From: Desulfamplus sp.
Lineage (GTDB): Bacteria; Desulfobacterota; Desulfobacteria; Desulfobacterales; Desulfobacteraceae
Assembly: GCA_015232465.1 (NCBI GenBank)
Contig: JADFZO010000027.1
Location: 1 to 35,796 of the forward strand
Length of the DNA stretch: 35,796 nt
Direction of reading: 5' to 3'
The position numbers were made by a program, and so were the translations under genes. Numbering within the stretch: the stretch's first letter is position 1; every line of letters starts with the position of its first letter. The notes beneath the pieces are model-generated. The model did not search any database and was not told the DNA's origin. It saw only the letters and a list, made by a program, of their open reading frames with translations. Positions 8,307-14,878 of this stretch are shown here, piece after piece.

Positions 8307-11030
8307 CTACTGTCCGCCACGAACAGCCCGAAAATAGTGGTTTAAGAGCTTAGCGATTTTGTCGTCGTTGCCGTTGTAGTAGTCGACCCCCCACGCAGTA
8401 CGACCTACGGCATCGGGATAAACAGAACTGGACCAATAAAATGACGTAAAGGTATCACTAAAATAATTGATATCTATAGCTGGTGCAGGGCGGCTGTAAT
8501 CAACAATAGTTCTAAGCTCTTTTATTGTTGGCAATCTCCAGTCAGAATAGCCAGCAAGATTTAGATTCTGACAGTATAAAAGGGCATCTTTCCATGTTAT
8601 AGAGTTACCAGAAGTATCTTGCTGCCACATAAGACCAGTTGCAGAATCAGTTACTGTTCCGTTACCGTTAACAATTAAATTATCCAATGACCCAATTGCT
8701 GACTTTCCGTCGCGAACAGCCATGACATAGTAGTAGTTGGTCTTAACGTAGTCGTAGTCGCCGCCGTAGTTGAAGTTGACTCCCCACGCAGAGTATATGC
8801 TGCCGCGGTCGGTAGAACTGGACCAATAAAACGAAGAAATCATATCTTTAAAATAATTTATATTGATAGTAGGTCCTGGATATAGAATGCTGTAATCAAC
8901 AATAGTTGAAAGCTCTTTTATTGTTGGCAATAGCCAGTCAGAATGTCCGCCAAAACTTGAATCATTCAAAGCTTTTATAAAATCTTCTGTATCTGTGCCG
9001 TTACCGGCAGTGCCAGCATATCCGCCGTTTGTGGCTGGGTTACTGTCATACCATGTGTATGTGTTGTCTGCATCATGAGGATTGGTGTAATCTTTTGTGC
9101 CATCACCGCTGTTTTTGTTCTCCCAAATCAAGCCAGTAACATTATCCCGCACCATTGCCCAAGAGGTTGCAGTTATGGGAAGGTCATTTCCGTTTTCATC
9201 AAGTTTTGTGTAACTCATTGGATTGATGGAGTAATTGGCATCTTGCCCGTAGAAATCTTCTCCCTCTTGCGGGCAGGGAATATCTCCAGTGTCATTGTAG
9301 CATTTGGTTATGCCTGTGTCTGGAACTGGTGAAGAAAACTGTGGTTTTGTCCCTTCAATCCCCTCAGAATTGAGCGTAACAACCTGCGTGCCAAACATCA
9401 CTTTACCTGACTCAATAACAAGTTTAGCTGAAACATCATTAAAAATAATTGTCTGTTCTGTTTTGGTTGCTGGAAGCTGTACAATCGTTCCTTGAGCAGT
9501 AGTTCCATCAACGCCTTCAAATTTTACCATTGCACCAGAACGGGAGACTTTAAAATTGGTTGAATCACCCTTGATTGTAATTGTGTTGCTGCCCGGAAAG
9601 TTAATGAGCTTTGCAGTTGCACCGCTTTCAATGGTTACATGGTTAGCCCCTGACGAGCCAAAAATTTTGACAGATTCGCCAGCAGCTACTGTGGCATTTG
9701 GCGAACTTGGAGTAAGAACACTAACCACTTGAGCACCAAGATAAGTGGCTGTAGCTGTGGCAGTTTTTCCATTCTCAACTGTTACTGTCTGACTTGCTGG
9801 CGTTGTCCAGCCTGTAATATCTTTAAAACTTACAGTGTGAGTGCCAACGGCAATATTAAACACAGTCTCATTGCTGTCATGCCAATCACCAGAGTCAATC
9901 CGCCACTTTGCACCAGCAGTTACTGCCTCTTCTGGTGAGATGGATACTTTTAAAGAGCCGAAATCTTCAGTTGGAGTAGCTTGGATATTGCGGACAGCCC
10001 GAACATATTTGGTATTGCTGAGCTTATCATAGTATCTGTATCCTCCCTCGCTGCTGAAGTGCATCTCCCACGCAGTGAAGATATAATTAGAATTGGTAGT
10101 GCTCGACCAATAATAAGAATCAAACATATCATTAGAAAATATATTCGTATCTATAGCAGGGGCATAACGGCTATAATCAAAAATACTACTAAGCTCTTTT
10201 ATGGTTGGCAACCTCCAATCAGTATAGCCAGCAAGATCAAGGTTTTGGCAATAGGAGAGAGCATCTTTCCAATCCATTGTATTATTAGGATTATCTTGCT
10301 GCCACATAAGATCAGTTGCAGAATCACTTACTGTGCCATCACCATTAATAATCAAATTATCTAATGTCCCAGACTCAGACTGTCCGCCGCGAACAGCCCT
10401 AACATAGGCAGCCGCACCTTTATAGTAATAGCTGCTGGCTCCGCCGTAAAAACTAACGCCCCAGAATCCATAGTTACCGGCTAAACAGTTAGTAGTAGAT
10501 AAATAATAAGAGTTAATTGTATCTTCAAAATAGGTTTTATTTATAGTTGGTCCAGGGAACGGAATGCTATAATCGACAATGGTGATAAGCTCATTTATTG
10601 ATGGCACTCTCCAGTCAGAATATCCACCAAAATTGTCATCATTTAATGTTTTTATAAAATTTGCTGTATCAGTTGTGGCTGAATTAATTTCATACCAAGT
10701 ATATGTGTTATCTGCATCATGAAGATTGGTATAATCTTTTGTGCCATCACCGCTGTTTTTGTTCTCCCAAATCAAGCCAGTAACATTATCCCGCACCATT
10801 GCCCAAGTAGTTGAAGTTATGGGAAGGTCGTTGCCGTTGTCATCAAGTTTGGTGTAGGAGATGATGGAGTAGTTTCCGTCCTGTCCGTAGAAATCCTGTC
10901 CAGCAGTTGGACAGGGAATTTCTTTTTCGTTGTCATAGCATTTGGTTATGCCGGTGTTTGGGATTGGAAATGCGTAAATAGTGGTTGTAAAAATTAGCCA
11001 AATTAATGGCAGTAAACGAAGGTGTTTCAT
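8307..11030 (-). CDS. secreted protein with four DUF1566 (Lcl C-terminal-like) domains
   Basis: This 907-residue protein starts with a signal peptide (about 20 residues ending TTTIYA). DUF1566 domains cover roughly residues 30-217, 225-348, 570-776 and 784-907. Each has a WENKNSGDG- or WQQDN-type start, a W(R/L)xPxxxEL core and a C-terminal YWSSS...W...VRAVRGG tail; the first domain has YYLSTT instead of YWSS. Between domains 2 and 3 are a repeat-like segment (about 356-430, SLKVSISPEEAVTAGAKWRIDSG onward) and a beta-rich region (about 432-560). The fold is expected to be C-type-lectin-like, used for binding or display at the surface; the ligand is unknown. A good AAAGGAG site precedes ATG 11030. 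Domains 1-2 and 3-4 are a duplicated pair. The domain tails look hypervariable (see findings). No cell-wall or membrane anchor is seen. Confidence 0.88.
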   Translation of the reverse strand: MKHLRLLPLIWLIFTTTIYAFPIPNTGITKCYDNEKEIPCPTAGQDFYGQDGNYSIISYTKLDDNGNDLPITSTTWAMVRDNVTGLIWENKNSGDGTKDYTNLHDADNTYTWYEINSATTDTANFIKTLNDDNFGGYSDWRVPSINELITIVDYSIPFPGPTINKTYFEDTINSYYLSTTNCLAGNYGFWGVSFYGGASSYYYKGAAAYVRAVRGGQSESGTLDNLIINGDGTVSDSATDLMWQQDNPNNTMDWKDALSYCQNLDLAGYTDWRLPTIKELSSIFDYSRYAPAIDTNIFSNDMFDSYYWSSTTNSNYIFTAWEMHFSSEGGYRYYDKLSNTKYVRAVRNIQATPTEDFGSLKVSISPEEAVTAGAKWRIDSGDWHDSNETVFNIAVGTHTVSFKDITGWTTPASQTVTVENGKTATATATYLGAQVVSVLTPSSPNATVAAGESVKIFGSSGANHVTIESGATAKLINFPGSNTITIKGDSTNFKVSRSGAMVKFEGVDGTTAQGTIVQLPATKTEQTIIFNDVSAKLVIESGKVMFGTQVVTLNSEGIEGTKPQFSSPVPDTGITKCYNDTGDIPCPQEGEDFYGQDANYSINPMSYTKLDENGNDLPITATSWAMVRDNVTGLIWENKNSGDGTKDYTNPHDADNTYTWYDSNPATNGGYAGTAGNGTDTEDFIKALNDSSFGGHSDWLLPTIKELSTIVDYSILYPGPTININYFKDMISSFYWSSSTDRGSIYSAWGVNFNYGGDYDYVKTNYYYVMAVRDGKSAIGSLDNLIVNGNGTVTDSATGLMWQQDTSGNSITWKDALLYCQNLNLAGYSDWRLPTIKELRTIVDYSRPAPAIDINYFSDTFTSFYWSSSVYPDAVGRTAWGVDYYNGNDDKIAKLLNHYFRAVRGGQ
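8310..8430 (-). other. candidate variable region in the C-terminal tail of DUF1566 domain 4
   Basis: This is the final 40 codons of the gene. Compared codon by codon with the domain 3 tail (8706-8820), the flanks TTTTATTGGTCCAGTTCT and GCTGTTCG are shared. In an aligned run of 18 codons, differences fall mainly on first and second positions and most third positions are C (13 of 18 here, 15 of 18 in domain 3). That is the pattern left by adenine-specific mutagenesis of AAC codons in diversity-generating retroelements. No template repeat or reverse transcriptase is in the window, so this is a hypothesis. Confidence 0.45.
9088..9163 (-). repeat. 76-bp internal direct repeat, copy in DUF1566 domain 3
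   Basis: Identical over 76 bp to 10732-10807. It codes for the shared AWAMVRDNVTGLIWENKNSG-type core (here starting AMVRDN) of domains 3 and 1. The two copies are 1,644 bp apart, a multiple of three, so recombination between them would remove a domain-pair module of 548 residues in frame. It shows recent duplication or gene conversion within the gene. Confidence 0.95.
10732..10807 (-). repeat. 76-bp internal direct repeat, copy in DUF1566 domain 1
   Basis: Partner of the repeat at 9088-9163, with perfect identity over 76 bp in the same coding frame. Sequence on both sides diverges quickly, so the identity is higher than the rest of the duplicated domain pair. Confidence 0.95.
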
Positions 11031-11121
11031 GGCTTTTTCTCCTTTTTACGTTCGTTATTGTGTTTAATAATTGACTCCACACTCTTTAGAGTAATATGTC
11101 ACAACATTTCCAGAATTTACT

Positions 11122-12348
11122 TCACCTCTCCACAAGTGCCATTTTAGCATTATACCAGTTCATAAAAAGTGAGGTCAAAAGGCTTAAAGTTAGATACATT
11201 ATCATAATAAGTGCAACCCCCTCAATTGCCTGACCAGTCTGGCTGATGGTGGTATTGGCTATTGAGACAATATCAGGATAGCCAATAGCAACAGCAAGAG
11301 AGCTGTTTTTGGTAAGGTTAAGTAGTTGACTTGTTAAAGGGGGGATAATCACACGAAGAGCTTGTGGTAAAATTACTAAATTCATAATAAAGAGAGGTTT
11401 TAATCCAAGTGATTCAGCCGCCTCACGCTGACCTTTAGAAATTGATTGGATTCCAGCTCTTACAATTTCAGCAACAAATGCTGATGTGTAGAGAACAAGC
11501 CCCAAAAGAAGAGAGCCAAACTCAGGGCTTACATTGTATCCACCCTCAAAGTTGAACCCCTTTAGTTTTGGCATATTCATTTCAGTAGGTGCTCCCATTA
11601 CAAACCATGCTGCCAACGGAAGCAGTATTATCAATATTGATGAGACAGTTAAAACTGGAAATATATGCCCTGTAAGCTCCTGCCTCTTTTTTGCCCAAAG
11701 CCTTATAAAAAATGCAATTATACAGGCAAGAATAAAAGCATACCCCACCCACGTAAATGCTGGGTGATCTGCTGGAATTGCAAAATATGCACCTCTGTTG
11801 CAAAATACAACACCTTCAAATGGGATAAGAGCTTGACGTGGTGAGGGCATAACAACATTGAAAATGGTGTACCAGAAAAATAGCTGCAAAAGAACGGGAA
11901 CATCTTGAAGCACCTCAATATAAAATGATGCTATTTTTGAAACAAGCCAGTTGGTAGATAACCTTGCAATTCCTACAACTATACCTAACAAAACAGTGAG
12001 AACAATCCCTATAAATGAGACTTTGATAGTATTTAAAGCTCCAACTGCTAAGGCTCTTAGGTACGTGTTAGACGAGGAAAACGAAATCATAGATTCGCCA
12101 ATTTCAAAAGATGCCTCTCTTGATAAAAAGCCAAATCCTGTGGCAATAGACTGCTTGGCAAGGTTTGCGGTTGTGTTGGAAAATAGATAATAGACAGTTA
12201 AGCCAACTATTGATATAGCCGCAATCTGATAAAAGATCGCCCTAAAAGTTGCGTTACTCCAGATAGATTCATCTGCTGTTTTATGGGGGTCAGTTGATGT
12301 GTTACCACTTGGTGCCTTACTGGTTTGGTTTATATTATCTTTTTGCAT
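11122..12348 (-). CDS. aapQ: amino-acid ABC transporter permease (AapQ type)
   Basis: A 408-residue inner-membrane permease, the partner of AapM. The first 40 residues are polar, followed by a hydrophobic N-terminal part with about eight membrane segments overall. The ATPase-coupling loop EIVRAGIQSISKGQREAAESLGL lies near residues 310-335. The insert in the middle (GAPTEMNMPKLKGFNFEGGYN) is periplasmic in relatives. An AGGGG site lies eight bases upstream of ATG 12348. The 3' end is unusual: the last 83 bases are repeated next to aapM at 6194-6276. In this copy the final Arg codon is AGG and the stop is TGA, both completed by the inserted segment; the other copy shows AGA TAA. The protein is complete, so transport may survive. 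Expression coupling to aapM is probably changed. Confidence 0.92.
   Translation of the reverse strand: MQKDNINQTSKAPSGNTSTDPHKTADESIWSNATFRAIFYQIAAISIVGLTVYYLFSNTTANLAKQSIATGFGFLSREASFEIGESMISFSSSNTYLRALAVGALNTIKVSFIGIVLTVLLGIVVGIARLSTNWLVSKIASFYIEVLQDVPVLLQLFFWYTIFNVVMPSPRQALIPFEGVVFCNRGAYFAIPADHPAFTWVGYAFILACIIAFFIRLWAKKRQELTGHIFPVLTVSSILIILLPLAAWFVMGAPTEMNMPKLKGFNFEGGYNVSPEFGSLLLGLVLYTSAFVAEIVRAGIQSISKGQREAAESLGLKPLFIMNLVILPQALRVIIPPLTSQLLNLTKNSSLAVAIGYPDIVSIANTTISQTGQAIEGVALIMIMYLTLSLLTSLFMNWYNAKMALVER
11126..11208 (-). repeat. 83-bp direct repeat, copy 2 (aapQ side)
   Basis: Identical to 6194-6276. Here it is the live 3' end of aapQ, coding its last 28 residues. The identity stops abruptly at both sides: beyond 11208 the sequence continues into aapQ, and before 11126 it enters the inserted segment. 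Such sharp ends argue for a single event rather than gradual divergence. Confidence 0.97.
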
Positions 12349-12393
12349 GGTGCCCCTGCTTTATATAAATAATCAGGTTTGAAAGAGCTTAAT

Positions 12394-12455
12394 CTCCTAT
12401 TCTCCCCTTTTTTATATTTTTAAATTTTAAATAAAACAGAGGGGAAGAATAGGAG
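12394..12455 (-). promoter_or_regulatory. stem-loop between aapJ and aapQ
   Basis: An inverted repeat of about 14-15 bp (arms 12394-12407 and 12441-12455, one bulged base, AT-rich loop of 33 bases) starts 13 bases after the aapJ stop. It has GC-containing arms. Its place, right after the binding-protein gene and before the permease gene, fits a transcript-processing or partial-termination element. Such an element would let the binding protein be made in excess over the permeases. This role is known for other binding-protein operons and is inferred here. Confidence 0.6.
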
Positions 12456-12468
12456 GGGAAATTAATAT

Positions 12469-13488
12469 CTATTTAAATGGTGGAGAATACATCAAACCGC
12501 CGTTTGTCCAAAGGGCGTTAAGACCTCTTTCAAGTGCAAGAGGGGTATTTGGACCAACATTGCGTTCAAAAACTTCACCATAATTTCCAACATGCTTCAC
12601 TATATTGTAAGCAAATTTTTCATCAAGACCAAGAGCTTCGCCATTACCAGGTGTTACTCCTAAAAAGCGTTTAACTTCAGGGTCTTCGCTTTTGAGCATA
12701 TCATCAACATTTTTTGATGTAATACCATACTCTTCAGCCTGAATCATGGCAAGAACAGCAAAATTTACAACATCATACCACTGATCATCACCATGCCTTA
12801 CTGCTGGAGCAAGAGGCTCTTTTGAGATAATTTCTGGTAAAAGCATGTAGTCAGATGGCTTTGGAGCTCCTGTTCTAAGACCTGCAAGCTGTGATGCGTC
12901 AGATGTCATACAATCGCACCTACCAGATAAAAAAGCCTGCTGAATCGCTGGTGTGCTCTCAACTACAACTGGCTTCCACTCCATGCCATTTTTTTTAAAA
13001 AAATCAGCAGCATTCTGCTCAGTTGTTGTTCCTTGAAGAACGCATACAGTAGCACCACTTAGCTCTTTAGCAGATTTAACACCAAGAGATTTTGGCACCA
13101 TAAAACCTTGTCCATCATAGTAGTTGACAGTTACAAAGTTAAGTCCAAGCTGAGACTCTCTTGCTAAAGTTCTGGTTGCATTACGGCATAAAACATCAAT
13201 CTCGCCAGACTGAAGGGCTGTAAATCTTGTTTGAGCTGTAAGGGGAACAAATTTTAGCTTATCAGGAGATCCAAAGACAGCACAAGATATTGCCCTTGCA
13301 GTGTCAACATCAAGACCTTTCCATTCACCCTTATCATCAGCAATGGCAAATCCAAAAAGCCCTTGATTTACACCAACTTGGATAAATCCCTTTTTTTTCA
13401 CATTGTCGAGCGTTCCAGCAAATGCAACGGCAGATGCAAAGATGAAAAGAGCAGACAGAAGAACAGACAACACTTTAAAACACTTCAT
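12469..13488 (-). CDS. aapJ: periplasmic general amino-acid-binding protein
   Basis: This 339-residue secreted solute-binding protein delivers amino acids to the AapQM permease. A clear signal peptide (MKCFKVLSVLLSALFIFASA and on to AFA) ends near residue 24. The mature part begins GTLDNVKKKGFIQVGVNQGL, close to the AapJ/BztA start. Typical family sequence follows: GLDVDTARAISCAVFG, FVPLTAQTRFTALQSGEIDVL, and GQGFMVPKSLGVKSAKEL. The C-terminus YSPPFK is also family-like. The frame extends to 13551, but ATG 13488 is chosen because AAAAAGGAGAG precedes it and the signal peptide starts there. First gene of the transporter operon; candidate promoter at 13612-13640. Its four cysteines may form two disulfides. 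Confidence 0.93.
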   Translation of the reverse strand: MKCFKVLSVLLSALFIFASAVAFAGTLDNVKKKGFIQVGVNQGLFGFAIADDKGEWKGLDVDTARAISCAVFGSPDKLKFVPLTAQTRFTALQSGEIDVLCRNATRTLARESQLGLNFVTVNYYDGQGFMVPKSLGVKSAKELSGATVCVLQGTTTEQNAADFFKKNGMEWKPVVVESTPAIQQAFLSGRCDCMTSDASQLAGLRTGAPKPSDYMLLPEIISKEPLAPAVRHGDDQWYDVVNFAVLAMIQAEEYGITSKNVDDMLKSEDPEVKRFLGVTPGNGEALGLDEKFAYNIVKHVGNYGEVFERNVGPNTPLALERGLNALWTNGGLMYSPPFK

Positions 13489-13598
13489 TTTAACTCTCCT
13501 TTTTAAATAAATTAATAAAGTAACTGTTAATTGATACGATGATTCATACAATGGGTTAAAAACAACTCATAAAATGAATCACAATCAGTGCGTAAAAC

Positions 13599-13640
13599 TA
13601 CATAAAAAATTATGTAAAACATATATGTTATTAATGTCAA
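13599..13640 (-). promoter_or_regulatory. candidate promoter and operator for the aap operon
   Basis: On the minus strand a perfect TTGACA (13635-13640) is followed after 17-20 bases by weak -10 options (TTACAT to CATAAT, 13609-13617). A perfect 12-bp palindrome, AACATATATGTT (13618-13629), lies in the spacer. A second inverted repeat (TACATAA/TTATGTA, 13599-13616) lies over the -10 region. Together they look like a promoter with operator sites about 110-150 bases upstream of aapJ. The -10 match is poor, so this is tentative. Confidence 0.4.
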
Positions 13641-13649
13641 AGGAAAAAT

Positions 13650-14843
13650 TTAACTTTTCAACATCTGCATAGCTATTTTTGAGACTCTTTTGGCAGCTCC
13701 AGAGCCACCTAAGTATCTTGGTACCATTAAAAGTCTCTTTTTTATATAGGCAAGTGTGGCTGGATTTAGCATCAATAAAATTTGATTTGCAATCTTTTCA
13801 GGCGTGGCATTGTGTTGGAGAAGTTCTGGAACAATCTGATATTTAGCAACAATATTTGGAAGCCCAATGTATGGAATTTTGACAAAATGCTTTGCAATAA
13901 AATATGTAAAAGAGGATGTTTTATAGACAATAACCATAGGCAGACCAAATATTGCAGCCTCAAGCGTAACTGTCCCTGACGCAGCAATTAAAATATCGCA
14001 TCGTCTAAAAAGCTCTGACGGCTCTCCTCTTATAACTTCAAACTGATTATCTTTATTGTATGGTTCTAATATATTGTTGAATTTATTGATATTTATTGAT
14101 GATGCAGCAGAGATGAGAAAGTCGATGTTACTAAATTGTATAAATTTTGAATCATATCTTATAGATTTAGATATAATATTTGCAGATTGGAGCATAATCT
14201 CAAAAAGGCTCGCTATTTCAGACTCTCTTGATCCTGGCAAAATACCTATGGTTATTTTATCAGTGGTATTGTTTGATAAAAAAGAATCCATTACATAGCA
14301 ATCTAAAAGTGGATTACCTACATAAGTAGCTGGAATTTTTGCTTTTTTAAATATTAATTCCTCAAATGGAAAGATAAACGCAACATGGTCAACATACTGT
14401 TTTATCTTTTTTAGCCTTGCCCTGTTCCACGCCCAAACTTTAGGGGCAATGTAATACAAAACTGGAACATCTCTTTGTTTTGCAAATTTAGCAGCTTTTA
14501 GGTTAAATCCAGGATAATCAATCAATATTAAAAGGTCTGGCTTTTTAGCGATGATATTTTCTTGAAAAAGCTCAAAAGCTCTTTTTATCTGCCAAAACTG
14601 AGCAATAACTTCAGTCAGACCCATTACAGATAAATCTTTTATGTGAAAAAAAAGATTCATGCCAGCCTCAGCCATTAAATCGCCGCCAATACCTGTGATT
14701 ATAAGCGATTGATTGACATCCGTAAAAGAGCCATTCTCGATAGAGAATTTACCCCTATCTTTCAACTCTTTGATCAAATTAGCACCATGCAGATCACCTG
14801 AAGGCTCACCAGCTATGATCATTATGTGTCTCTTTTTTTTCAT
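13650..14843 (-). CDS. lpxB: lipid-A-disaccharide synthase
   Basis: A 397-residue peripheral membrane glycosyltransferase (GT19). It condenses lipid X with UDP-2,3-diacylglucosamine to give the lipid A disaccharide. The N-terminus has IMIIAGEPSGDLHGANLI and then GIGGDLM. The central part has LIDYPGFNLKAAKFA, YYIAPKVWAWN and FPFEE. YVGNPLLD and ILPGSRESEI open the C-terminal half. SGTVTLEAAIFGLPMVIVYK and IPYIGLPNIVA complete the nucleotide-sugar site. The length is normal. It follows lpxI by 35 bases and is the last gene of the envelope cluster; the next gene downstream, aapJ, seems to have its own promoter. No strong ribosome site is seen before ATG 14843; M8 is an alternative start. Confidence 0.96.
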   Translation of the reverse strand: MKKKRHIMIIAGEPSGDLHGANLIKELKDRGKFSIENGSFTDVNQSLIITGIGGDLMAEAGMNLFFHIKDLSVMGLTEVIAQFWQIKRAFELFQENIIAKKPDLLILIDYPGFNLKAAKFAKQRDVPVLYYIAPKVWAWNRARLKKIKQYVDHVAFIFPFEELIFKKAKIPATYVGNPLLDCYVMDSFLSNNTTDKITIGILPGSRESEIASLFEIMLQSANIISKSIRYDSKFIQFSNIDFLISAASSININKFNNILEPYNKDNQFEVIRGEPSELFRRCDILIAASGTVTLEAAIFGLPMVIVYKTSSFTYFIAKHFVKIPYIGLPNIVAKYQIVPELLQHNATPEKIANQILLMLNPATLAYIKKRLLMVPRYLGGSGAAKRVSKIAMQMLKS

Positions 14844-14878
14844 CTTATTTTTCTATCTGTTTTTAAGAGCATAAATGG

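Larger units (their letters stand above)
6277..11125. mobile_element. 4.85-kb inserted segment between aapQ and aapM, flanked by 83-bp direct repeats
   Basis: The segment lies exactly between two perfect 83-bp direct repeats derived from the 3' end of aapQ, and it splits an operon whose usual order is aapJ-Q-M-P. It holds two minus-strand genes, the four-domain DUF1566 protein and the AAA-ATPase/PD-(D/E)XK protein. No integrase, transposase or reverse transcriptase is visible in it. Removing 6194-11125 (4,932 bp) would restore a normal aapQ-TAA-4 nt-ATG-aapM junction. The segment's upstream edge supplies a G and then TGA so that aapQ still ends in Arg-stop. This gene-restoring arrangement resembles site-specific integration into gene ends, but the mechanism is unproven; a tandem duplication followed by replacement is possible. 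Confidence 0.6.

Noticed and set aside
9981..10364. 127-codon open frame on the plus strand
   Set aside because: It lies fully inside the DUF1566 gene on the other strand, with no ribosome site or recognisable protein. It is a by-product of the repeated coding sequence.
11070..11100. Plus-strand promoter-like TTGACT with TAATAT
   Set aside because: The spacing is 15 bases, and it would transcribe only the antisense of aapQ. There is no other support.
6277..11125. A classical insertion sequence or composite transposon
   Set aside because: No transposase, no terminal inverted repeats at the edges, and an 83-bp direct repeat that is too long for a target-site duplication.
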